Source of the DNA: JBLNDG01 sp050261415
GTDB lineage: Bacteria > Bacillota > Clostridia > Lutisporales > Lutisporaceae
Length of the DNA stretch: 6,024 nt
Assembly: GCA_050261415.1 (NCBI GenBank)
Contig: JBLNDG010000215.1
Location: 1-6,024 of the forward strand
Direction: 5' to 3'
Position numbers and translations under genes: made by a program. Numbering within the stretch: the stretch's first letter is position 1; each line of letters begins with the position of its first letter. The notes beneath the pieces are model-generated. The model did no database searches, had not been told where the DNA came from, and worked only from the letters and a program-made list of their open reading frames with translations. Positions 1-5,902 of this stretch are shown here, one piece after another.

Positions 1-46
1 GGAGCTTGATCCCATTGGCATTTTTTGAGGTCTTTTTATCCTGCAT
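1..46 (-). CDS. N-terminal start of an unidentified protein, cut off by the window edge
   Basis: Read on the minus strand, an ATG at 46-44 opens a frame that stays open to the window edge and encodes MQDKKTSKNANGIKL. A good Shine-Dalgarno site, TAAGGAGT, lies at 60-53, six bases before the ATG, and this decides the start. The visible residues are polar and rich in lysine, with no hydrophobic segment, so there is no sign of a signal peptide so far. The gene is divergent from the GH26 gene at 158. Too little is present to name a family, and I do not recognise it. The start is fairly well supported by the binding site; the function is unknown. Confidence 0.6.
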   Translation of the reverse strand, partial: MQDKKTSKNANGIKL

Positions 47-111
47 AAAATTACTCCTTATGGTGGCACTATAAACTATAAAGCGTCATTTATATATGTC
101 GTGAAAAGTAC

Positions 112-181
112 ATATGAATCAAGGAAAACGTTTCGAACTATATGAATTAAATGAAAAATGTTTAGTGCGAAACATATGAAT
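112..181. repeat. Three direct copies of ATATGAAT in the divergent intergenic region
   Basis: ATATGAAT occurs at 112-119, 140-147 and 174-181, with the third copy overlapping the second possible start codon of the GH26 gene. The spacings are 28 and 34 bp. Also here, GTTTCG at 130-135 is the reverse complement of CGAAAC at 168-173. The sequence is AT-rich, so chance is a real possibility. Regularly placed copies between divergent genes could be operator half-sites, but no regulator is visible in the window. Confidence 0.3.
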
Positions 182-1846
182 AGGAGTGATAATATCAAAA
201 GCCCTTTTGTTATAGTTGCGATAATATTAATACTAGCGGCTGTTATGAGTTTTGGCTGTGGAAATATTGAAATTGAAAAGAGCGGAATTAATGAGCAAAG
301 TATGGCTGCAGCTGAGAGAATATCGGCTGCAAGAAAAGTTTTAGGCAAAAAAGAGCCTGTCAAGAAGGAGATAAGCTGCAAAGAGATTAAGTGCGCCGAA
401 CTGGGTTTTCAACTGAAGGTACCTGGATATATGAAAATTGACACAGACTACATGCCTGCTTTTATAAGGATAAGCAGTCCGGATATGGATATCAGGATTT
501 CCAGGGAGCAATCCCCCTATGAAGACATAGATAGTTACATAAATACATATATATATAAGTACATGCTTGATCCTGAATATCGTAAGGCTAATAATATAAA
601 CCTCATTACCAATGAATACCGGAGCATCAACGGTGTCAAAACCAAAATACTGAAGTTTGTAAGGAAGCCCGCAGCTACAAGCCGGGAGATCCAGAATGAA
701 TATATACATGGGCTTTTCATCACAGGAGGAAGGGAGTTCTACAACTGTTTTATACGCTGCAACTCACTGAACAGGCAGGAAGAAGTAATACGGCAGATAC
801 TTGGCTCCTTCAGGAAGATTGAGAGCAAAGGAGAATTAAAGCTTGACATAACGCTGAAGCCTGAGCTTCCCCACTGGAATGCCGAAACCAGAACTTTTTA
901 TGAAAAGCTGTCAAACTCAGATTCTATAATGTGGGGAATTTTTTACCCTAATTCGATAACCAAAGACTTCTCAAGAATACAGGAGATTGAGAAAAAATTA
1001 GGCTATAATTTCCCTGTAGTCCTCCATTACTTGTATTTAGGGCAGGAATTCCCTTTAGAAGGGATGGAAAGAGCCTATAAAGCCGGGAAAGTAGTAGAAC
1101 TTACAATGCAGGTAATGTGGAACGTAAAACCGGGAAACAGTGATGACAAATTGAAAAATGTGAACTTTGACGTACTTGACGGCTTGTACGATGATGAAAT
1201 AAGAAGGTTTGCACGTGCTGCCAAAGCCTTCAGCCATCCTTTCATTTTCAGGTTGAATAACGAAATGAACAGCACCTGGACCCGATACAGCGGAATTGCG
1301 CTTCTCTGTGATCCTGACGTGTATATAAAGGTATGGCGGAGGATTTATGATATTTTCCAGGCGGAAGGAGTAGACAATGCAATTTGGGTGTTTAACCCCA
1401 ATGACGTGGATTATCCGCCTCTCAAGTGGAACTCGGATGTTTCCTATTACCCGGGCAACAAATATGTCCATATGATAGGGCTTACAGGGTATAATACCGG
1501 TACATATTACAATAATGTCACCGGAGAAAGATGGAGAAGCTTTTCTGAAATATACGGACCTCTGAACAAGAAGTACAGCAGCCTATACTCCAAGTTTCCA
1601 TGGATGATTACCGAGTTTGCATGCAGCTCTACCGGGGGGGACAAGAAGAAATGGATAGAGGATATGTTTAGTGAAATCGGTAACTATAAGAATATTAAGG
1701 CTGCTGTCTGGTGGAGCTATGCTGATTTTGATTACCGCGGGAAAACCAAAGGCACTCCGGCACGGCGGTACTGGCTGGACGAAAAGGCAGAGTACCTCAA
1801 AGCATTCAGGGAAGGTTTGAAAAGCAACGGAGGAAAAGCACGGTAG
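158..1846 (+). CDS. Predicted extracytoplasmic lipoprotein with C-terminal GH26 glycoside hydrolase domain
   Basis: The protein has 562 residues. Residues 17-33 form a hydrophobic signal segment ending in SFGC, with Cys34 as the likely lipid-modified residue; the lipobox is atypical at -3 and -2. Residues 35-70 are a polar, charged linker. Residues about 72-222 form an alpha/beta-looking domain resembling PsbP/DUF1795-type lipoprotein domains (inference, weak). Residues about 237-555 match the GH26 (clan GH-A) barrel: FRLNNEMN carries Glu369 as acid/base, AIWVFNPND follows the expected strand, and WMITEF carries Glu486 as nucleophile. The acid/base Glu is preceded by Asn, where the well-studied GH26 mannanases have His. 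GH26 enzymes cut beta-mannans, mixed-linkage glucans or xylans; the substrate here cannot be read. No dockerin, SLH or carbohydrate-binding module is seen, so it is probably membrane-tethered and not cellulosomal. Neither ATG 158 nor in-frame ATG 176 has a convincing ribosome binding site; 158 is taken as the longest frame. Confidence 0.85.
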   Translation: MFSAKHMNRSDNIKSPFVIVAIILILAAVMSFGCGNIEIEKSGINEQSMAAAERISAARKVLGKKEPVKKEISCKEIKCAELGFQLKVPGYMKIDTDYMPAFIRISSPDMDIRISREQSPYEDIDSYINTYIYKYMLDPEYRKANNINLITNEYRSINGVKTKILKFVRKPAATSREIQNEYIHGLFITGGREFYNCFIRCNSLNRQEEVIRQILGSFRKIESKGELKLDITLKPELPHWNAETRTFYEKLSNSDSIMWGIFYPNSITKDFSRIQEIEKKLGYNFPVVLHYLYLGQEFPLEGMERAYKAGKVVELTMQVMWNVKPGNSDDKLKNVNFDVLDGLYDDEIRRFARAAKAFSHPFIFRLNNEMNSTWTRYSGIALLCDPDVYIKVWRRIYDIFQAEGVDNAIWVFNPNDVDYPPLKWNSDVSYYPGNKYVHMIGLTGYNTGTYYNNVTGERWRSFSEIYGPLNKKYSSLYSKFPWMITEFACSSTGGDKKKWIEDMFSEIGNYKNIKAAVWWSYADFDYRGKTKGTPARRYWLDEKAEYLKAFREGLKSNGGKAR

Positions 1847-1863
1847 ACAATGCTTCCATAGAT

Positions 1864-1892
1864 TTGAATTAATGGCCTTATTATGCTATTAT
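1864..1892 (+). promoter_or_regulatory. Candidate sigma-A promoter for glmM with extended -10
   Basis: TTGAAT at 1864-1869 (four of six to consensus) and TATTAT at 1887-1892 (five of six) are separated by exactly 17 bp. TGC at 1884-1886 gives the TGn extension typical of strong Gram-positive promoters. The transcript would begin near 1899, leaving about 45 nt of leader before the glmM ATG. No convincing terminator is seen between the GH26 stop codon and this site, so some read-through into glmM is possible. Confidence 0.6.
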
Positions 1893-1943
1893 ATTTTTAT
1901 TGAACCCACAATTGCATAAGTAAAATTTGAAAGGGGTCTTACA

Positions 1944-3293
1944 ATGGGACGCTTATTTGGAACTGATGGAGTAAGGGGGATTGCCAACAAGGAACTTGAC
2001 TCTCTTCTGGCATTTAACCTCGGAAGAATAGGTGCATATGTATTGACGGAAGAAACCCATCATAAGCCAAGAATTGCTGTCGGAAAGGATACAAGGGTAT
2101 CTGGGGATATGCTTGAAGCCGCCTTGGTAGCAGGAATCTGCTCAATGGGCGCTGAAGCCGTAGTCCTTGGGGTACAGCCTACACCGGCAGTTGCATATAT
2201 GACAAGGCATTTGGGCCTTGACGCGGGAGTTGTAATTTCTGCATCGCACAATCCCTTTGAATATAACGGAATCAAGTTTTTTGACAGCATGGGGTATAAA
2301 CTGTCGGACGAATTGGAGGACAGAATAGAAAGCCTGCTTAAAAATCCTGAAAATGGAATAGCAAATCCTACAGGGGCGGAAATTGGCAAAAAAGTTGAGA
2401 TAGATAACGCAGTGCATGCATATGCTGAATTTCTCAAAAAGACCATTGATACAAACCTGAGAGGACTAAAGATAGCTGTTGACTGTGCCAATGGCGCTTC
2501 ATACATAGCTGCCCCTTCAGTACTGGCTGACCTTGGGGCTGAGATAGTTGTGATAAATAACAAGCCCGACGGCAAGAACATCAATGTAAAATGCGGCTCA
2601 ACACATCCGCAGAACCTGCAGAAGCTTGTTCTGGAATCAGGAGCCCATGTGGGGTTGGCCTTCGACGGTGATGCCGACAGGCTTATCGCAGTTGACAACA
2701 GGGGACAGATTGTCAATGGTGACCATATGCTGGCTATATTTGCAAAGCATTTTAAGGAAAAAGGCACACTGAAAAAAGATACGGTTGTCGGTACAGTTAT
2801 GAGCAATATGGGTCTCGACATTGCTCTCAAACGTGAAAAATGCAGCCTGGCAAAGACCAAGGTAGGCGACAGGTATGTGCTTGAAGAGATGATGAACAGC
2901 GGCTACAACATTGGAGGAGAACAGTCGGGACATATAATCTTCCTGGATCATAATACAACAGGGGATGGGCTGCTTACAGCATTGCAGCTGTTATCCGTCT
3001 TAATGGAAACAGGGAAGAAGCTTTCGGATCTGGCCTCCATTATGACTGAGTTGCCGCAGGTATTGGTTAATGCCAAAGTAAAGAATGAGAACAAGAACAA
3101 GTTTGCGGATGACCAGGAGATCGCCGATGCGATAGCTGAGCTGGAAGTAAAGCTCAAGGATAAGGGGAGGGTTCTTATCAGGCCTTCAGGCACTGAACCC
3201 CTTGTCAGGGTAATGCTGGAAGGAGAGAATGAATCCGAGCTCAAAGAGGACGCAAAAAAGCTTGCAAGCCTTATAGAGCATAAAATGTCTTAA
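1944..3293 (+). CDS. glmM: Phosphoglucosamine mutase
   Basis: GlmM interconverts glucosamine-6-phosphate and glucosamine-1-phosphate in the cytoplasm, the second step towards UDP-GlcNAc and peptidoglycan. The 449 residues match the usual family length. The four phosphohexomutase signatures appear in order: the N-terminal RLFGTDGVRG; the catalytic phosphoserine loop ISASHNPFEYNG with Ser101; the metal-binding DGDADR at 241-246 (Asp241, Asp243, Asp245); the sugar-recognition GGEQSGH at 324-330; and the phosphate-binding RPSGTEP at 413-419. All key residues are intact. The ATG is preceded by GAAAGGGG with seven bases of spacing, which fixes the start. Activation by serine phosphorylation is known for the family. 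It has its own promoter and terminator, so it is probably not in one transcript with glmS despite adjacency. In many Firmicutes cdaA-cdaR lie upstream; here a GH26 gene does. Confidence 0.98.
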   Translation: MGRLFGTDGVRGIANKELDSLLAFNLGRIGAYVLTEETHHKPRIAVGKDTRVSGDMLEAALVAGICSMGAEAVVLGVQPTPAVAYMTRHLGLDAGVVISASHNPFEYNGIKFFDSMGYKLSDELEDRIESLLKNPENGIANPTGAEIGKKVEIDNAVHAYAEFLKKTIDTNLRGLKIAVDCANGASYIAAPSVLADLGAEIVVINNKPDGKNINVKCGSTHPQNLQKLVLESGAHVGLAFDGDADRLIAVDNRGQIVNGDHMLAIFAKHFKEKGTLKKDTVVGTVMSNMGLDIALKREKCSLAKTKVGDRYVLEEMMNSGYNIGGEQSGHIIFLDHNTTGDGLLTALQLLSVLMETGKKLSDLASIMTELPQVLVNAKVKNENKNKFADDQEIADAIAELEVKLKDKGRVLIRPSGTEPLVRVMLEGENESELKEDAKKLASLIEHKMS

Positions 3294-3307
3294 ATATATA
3301 TGCGGTG

Positions 3308-3336
3308 AAAAAGTACCTTAACAAAGGTACTTTTTT
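3308..3336 (+). terminator. Intrinsic terminator of glmM
   Basis: A perfect 12-bp stem pairs 3308-3319 (AAAAAGTACCTT) with 3324-3335, closed by an AACA loop at 3320-3323, and its 3' side runs into a T6 tract at 3331-3336. It starts 14 bases after the glmM stop codon. The A-tract on the left and T-tract on the right make it nearly symmetrical, so it could act in both directions. It separates glmM transcription from the glmS leader. Confidence 0.9.
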
Positions 3337-3398
3337 GATTTCATGTAATAAAATATAATAGGCTATTTTGATAATCCCTTTTGAATTATTTATTCTTC

Positions 3399-3427
3399 TT
3401 GCAAAATGTTTACAAAAGAAGTAAAAT
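3399..3427 (+). promoter_or_regulatory. Candidate sigma-A promoter for the glmS ribozyme transcript
   Basis: TTGCAA at 3399-3404 (four of six) and TAAAAT at 3422-3427 (five of six) are 17 bp apart, predicting a start near 3434, about 85 nt before the ribozyme cleavage site. A second possibility is TTGATA at 3368-3373 (five of six) with TATTCT at 3391-3396 (four of six), also 17 bp apart. A promoter must lie between the glmM terminator and the ribozyme, but which of these is used is not certain. Confidence 0.45.
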
Positions 3428-3463
3428 ATTAAATTGAGGTAGCAGTTGGATTTAGTTAAGCTG

Positions 3464-3507
3464 CCGGCATAAGGCAAGGAGGTGTTGGGGGCAGGCATAA
3501 GGAACGG
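3464..3507 (+). repeat. Direct repeat GGCATAAGG in the 5' leader, before the ribozyme
   Basis: GGCATAAGG is present at 3466-3474 and again at 3494-3502, a 28-bp period; the flanks extend the likeness to 13 of 16 positions (3464-3479 against 3492-3507). Between the copies is AAGGAGGTG at 3476-3484, a full anti-Shine-Dalgarno match with no properly spaced start codon after it. The stretch ends 13 nt before the predicted ribozyme cleavage site and would be in the 5' fragment released by cleavage. Function unknown. Confidence 0.5.
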
Positions 3508-3519
3508 CAATTTCATACA

Positions 3520-3670
3520 AGCGCCAGACTTACCGTTATAACCACGGCAAGTTGACGAGGACAGGGTTAATCGAAAATTCGGCGGGTGCCCTGCGCTGCG
3601 GCTCGACAGTGTTATAGGTTCTACAAATCCTCAAGTGATTGATGGGACAAAGCGGATCTAATTGAGCCAA
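3520..3670 (+). promoter_or_regulatory. glmS ribozyme (glucosamine-6-phosphate-activated self-cleaving riboswitch)
   Basis: This RNA cuts itself when bound to glucosamine-6-phosphate, and the cut glmS message is then degraded (established for the class), giving product feedback on GlmS. Conserved blocks are visible: A3520|GCGCC with predicted cleavage between 3520 and 3521; AAGTTGACGAGG at 3549-3560; GGCGGGTGCCCTGCG at 3581-3595. Pairings I can draw: P1 3527-3535 with 3545-3553 (one A-C mismatch at 3532/3548); CGCC 3522-3525 with GGCG 3581-3584; CAGGG 3562-3566 with CCCTG 3589-3593; P3 GGCTCGA 3600-3606 with TTGAGCC 3662-3668; P4 3615-3621 with 3654-3660. It sits on the same strand as glmS, about 250 nt upstream of its start, farther than usual. 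Helix names are from memory of the family; the 3' limit is approximate. Confidence 0.96.
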
Positions 3671-3687
3671 GGGTTGGGCTGGAAAAA

Positions 3688-3721
3688 GCTAGCAGTTTGA
3701 ACCTGGTAGCGCTATTTTTTT
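3688..3721 (+). terminator. Terminator-like hairpin after the ribozyme
   Basis: GCTAGCAG at 3688-3695 pairs with CTGGTAGC at 3703-3710 with a single G-G mismatch and a 7-nt loop; four bases later comes a T7 tract at 3715-3721. An A5 run at 3683-3687 could extend pairing to the T tract. The four-base gap between stem and T tract makes it weaker than the other two terminators here. If it works, glmS transcription would be attenuated inside its own leader. Confidence 0.4.
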
Positions 3722-3807
3722 GCCCAAAATCAGGTTGACATAACATCGAAGAGCTACTGAAAGTAAATTGTAGTAGAGTATAAGCATTAGGTAATAATAG
3801 AATAGAT

Positions 3808-3900
3808 GCTAGATATGAGATATAAGGCACGGGAGTATAAAGCGGGCATCGAGTTTCCTAAGAAACACTCGTATCTCGAGTCTGGAGTCTCGAATCTAGC
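3808..3900. repeat. 93-bp imperfect palindrome just upstream of the glmS ribosome binding site
   Basis: The 14-nt arms 3808-3821 (GCTAGATATGAGAT) and 3887-3900 (GTCTCGAATCTAGC) pair over their whole length with one A-A mismatch and two G-T wobbles. The interior carries a second hairpin, CGAGTTTC 3850-3857 with GAAACACTCG 3862-3871, loop CTAA. The left arm also pairs alternatively: GAGATA 3817-3822 with TATCTC 3872-3877. The right end is eight bases before AGGAG (3909-3913). It could be a folded leader RNA element or a small non-coding palindromic insertion; the composition, with GAGTCTG repeated in tandem at 3878-3890, favours repeat-derived DNA (inference). Confidence 0.55.
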
Positions 3901-3921
3901 CATATGAGAGGAGAAATTTAA

Positions 3922-5751
3922 ATGTGCGGAATAGTTGGATATATAGGTGACAAAAAGGCAGTTCCGGTTCTGGTAGAAGGCCTGCAGAAGCTTGAGTATA
4001 GAGGCTATGACTCAGCAGGAGTTGCAGTGTATGATAAAGGAAGCATTGAAATAAGAAAATATAAGGGAAGGCTGTCAATCCTTGAAGAGCACCTGAAAAA
4101 GGAGAGCCTGGACGGAAGCCTTGGAATAGGACATACAAGATGGGCAACCCACGGGGAGCCCTCAGATGTGAATTCCCACCCCCACAGCAACTGTTCAGGG
4201 GATATAGCTGTAGTACACAACGGCATAATTGAAAACTACATGAGCATTAAGAAGATGCTGATGGAGAACGGGTACGTCTTCAAGTCCGAAACTGACACGG
4301 AGGTGCTTGCGCACTACCTGGATTATTTCTATAAGGGAGATTTGATTGAAGCGGTTAGGAGGGTGCTGGAGAAGATCAGAGGCTCGTATGCCTTTGCAGT
4401 AATAAGCAAGAAGGAGCCTGACAAGATTATCTGCGTAAGGAGGGAGAACCCTCTTATCGTAGGAGTAGGCAAAGGTGAAAACTTCATAGCCTCTGACATA
4501 CCTGCTATTCTGAATCACACCAGAAACATATATTTATTGAATGAAAACGAGCTGGCTGTTATAGAAAAAGAGAGAATCAGGTTCTTTGACGAGGAAGGTA
4601 AGGAAGTCAAAAAAGAAGTATTTGAAGTAAAGTGGGATGTAGCGGCTGCCGAAAAAGGCGGATTCGAGCATTTCATGATAAAGGAAATCCATGAACAGCC
4701 TAAAGCTGTGAAGGATACCATGACTTCAAGGGTCATCCAGGATTCAGCAAGCATAAGGCTTGACGATATAAAACTCACAAAGGAAGAGCTTGAAAAGTTC
4801 AACAAGATATTTATAGTAGCCTGCGGTACAGCTTACCATGCGGGTATGGTAGGCAAGTATGTAATAGAGAAGCTGACAAGGATACCTGTTGAAGTTGAAA
4901 TAGCATCGGAATTCAGGTACAGGAACCCAATAGTTGATGAAAAGACGTTGACAATAATAATCAGCCAGTCCGGTGAAACCCTGGATACCCTTGCGGCTTT
5001 GAAGGAAGCCAAGAAAAAGGGTTCAAGGATTCTGGGCATAGTAAATGTTGTAGGCAGCTCCATAGCAAGGGAATCCCATGACGTGCTGTACACATGGGCA
5101 GGGCCTGAAATTGCCGTAGCGTCTACAAAAGCCTATACGACCCAGCTTATAGCGCTTTATACAATTGCATTATACATGGCAAAGCTCAAGGGTACTCTCA
5201 AGGATGAAGAGATTACGGCAATAAAGGAAGAGATGCAGACACTCCCCAAATTGGTGGAGCAAGTGCTGAAGCAGAAGGAAACATTACAGAAATTCGCAAC
5301 AAGGAATTCCAACGCGAGGGATATATTTTTCCTTGGAAGAGGCATTGACTATGCTGTAGCATTGGAAGGCTCCCTGAAGCTGAAGGAAATCTCATATATA
5401 CACTCTGAGGCTTATGCAGCCGGGGAACTGAAGCATGGCACCATAGCCCTTATAGAAAAGGGAACAATAGTTATGGCAGTTCTCACACAGGATGACCTGT
5501 ACGAAAAGATGGTAAGCAACGTAAAGGAAGTAAAGGCAAGAGGAGCTTTCGTATTTGCAGTTGCGAAGGAAGGCAATACGGAAGTGGAAACAGTAGCGGA
5601 CTATACTCTTTACATCCCGAAGGTGTCCGATATCCTGGCTCCGGTAGTATCGGTAATACCGCTGCAGCTTCTGGCATACTACATGGCTGTAGAAAAAGGC
5701 TGCGACGTCGACAAGCCGAGGAACCTCGCCAAGAGCGTTACTGTGGAGTAG
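3922..5751 (+). CDS. glmS: Glutamine-fructose-6-phosphate aminotransferase (isomerizing)
   Basis: GlmS makes glucosamine-6-phosphate and glutamate from fructose-6-phosphate and glutamine, the committed step of amino-sugar synthesis in the cytoplasm. At 609 residues it has the same length as the E. coli enzyme. Residues 2 to about 240 are the class II (Ntn) glutaminase domain: Cys2 is the nucleophile after Met removal, with HTRWATHG at 71-78, HNGIIEN at 99-105 and ETDTE at 123-127. Two SIS sugar-isomerase domains follow, about 290-425 (VACGTAYHA 299-307, SQSGETLDT 348-356) and 460-595. The isomerase residues known from E. coli are present as Lys486, Glu489, His505 and Lys604 (numbered with Met1), and the C-terminal KSVTVE tail is intact. 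AGGAG at 3909-3913 lies eight bases before the ATG and fixes the start. It is controlled by the ribozyme upstream and ends in a strong terminator. Confidence 0.99.
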   Translation: MCGIVGYIGDKKAVPVLVEGLQKLEYRGYDSAGVAVYDKGSIEIRKYKGRLSILEEHLKKESLDGSLGIGHTRWATHGEPSDVNSHPHSNCSGDIAVVHNGIIENYMSIKKMLMENGYVFKSETDTEVLAHYLDYFYKGDLIEAVRRVLEKIRGSYAFAVISKKEPDKIICVRRENPLIVGVGKGENFIASDIPAILNHTRNIYLLNENELAVIEKERIRFFDEEGKEVKKEVFEVKWDVAAAEKGGFEHFMIKEIHEQPKAVKDTMTSRVIQDSASIRLDDIKLTKEELEKFNKIFIVACGTAYHAGMVGKYVIEKLTRIPVEVEIASEFRYRNPIVDEKTLTIIISQSGETLDTLAALKEAKKKGSRILGIVNVVGSSIARESHDVLYTWAGPEIAVASTKAYTTQLIALYTIALYMAKLKGTLKDEEITAIKEEMQTLPKLVEQVLKQKETLQKFATRNSNARDIFFLGRGIDYAVALEGSLKLKEISYIHSEAYAAGELKHGTIALIEKGTIVMAVLTQDDLYEKMVSNVKEVKARGAFVFAVAKEGNTEVETVADYTLYIPKVSDILAPVVSVIPLQLLAYYMAVEKGCDVDKPRNLAKSVTVE

Positions 5752-5788
5752 GGAAGAAAATTTGATTAATTGTTGTTATATACAGAAA

Positions 5789-5848
5789 ATAAACTCCACT
5801 CCATAATAATAAACTTCGCTCTATAAAAATAAAGTTTGTTCCAAAATC
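5789..5848. repeat. Three degenerate 20-bp tandem repeats after glmS
   Basis: Units begin at 5789, 5809 and 5829, each with ATAAA followed by a pyrimidine-rich half. Units 1 and 2 agree at 16 of 20 positions, units 2 and 3 at 13 of 20. The last unit runs into the base of the glmS terminator stem. No coding sense is apparent; it looks like a decayed minisatellite. Confidence 0.5.
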
Positions 5849-5899
5849 TCGCAGTAGATGCAAGAGAAATCTTGTTTTGCTGCGGGGTTTGCTTTTTTT
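5844..5899 (+). terminator. Intrinsic terminator of glmS
   Basis: CAAGA 5861-5865 pairs with TCTTG 5870-5874 around a GAAA tetraloop. With T5859 bulged, pairing continues outwards through GTAGA 5854-5858 with TTTGC 5876-5880 (including wobbles) to CGCA 5850-5853 with TGCG 5881-5884, then TCTC/GGGG-type wobble pairs and AAA 5844-5846 with TTT 5888-5890. A T7 tract follows at 5893-5899. Long stem, stable loop and U tail make this a strong terminator, about 90 bp after the glmS stop codon. Confidence 0.88.
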
Positions 5900-5902
5900 A
5901 CA

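Larger units (their letters stand above)
3671..3921 (+). other. Long structured 5' leader between ribozyme and glmS
   Basis: About 250 nt lie between the last recognisable ribozyme helix and the glmS start. It holds a terminator-like hairpin with a T7 tract, long-range complementarities TTGGGC 3674-3679 with GCCCAA 3722-3727 and AACCTG 3700-3705 with CAGGTT 3731-3736, a weak hairpin CTACT 3754-3758 with AGTAG 3772-3776, a 93-bp imperfect palindrome, and the glmS ribosome binding site. There is no recognisable gene. No other known riboswitch class is recognised. Confidence 0.6.

Noticed and set aside
76..381. Minus-strand open frame of 101 codons opposite the GH26 signal peptide
   Set aside because: Its hydrophobic look comes from reading the AT-rich signal-peptide region backwards, and the plus-strand gene accounts for the sequence.
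2060..2860. Long open frame on the minus strand (266 codons) within glmM
   Set aside because: It is antisense to a fully conserved glmM, has a serine/proline-rich shadow composition and no family resemblance.
3271..3516. Minus-strand open frame of 81 codons between glmM and glmS
   Set aside because: It crosses the glmM terminator and promoter region, shows no family resemblance, and is best explained by AT-rich intergenic sequence.
3482..3541. Possible 19-residue leader peptide starting at GTG 3482 or TTG 3485
   Set aside because: The Shine-Dalgarno sequence overlaps or nearly touches both start codons, so normal initiation is unlikely, and the frame runs into the ribozyme core.
3690..3713. 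tRNA-like T-loop appearance around GTTTGAACC
   Set aside because: No acceptor, D-arm or anticodon arm can be drawn around it; the likeness is limited to a few bases.
3700..3736. Resemblance to the T-box antiterminator motif (CTGGTAGCGC ahead of a T tract and GCCC)
   Set aside because: The conserved TGGNACCGCG reads TGGTAGCGC here, the 3' arm does not follow correctly, and the space where stem I and specifier loop should be is taken by the glmS ribozyme.
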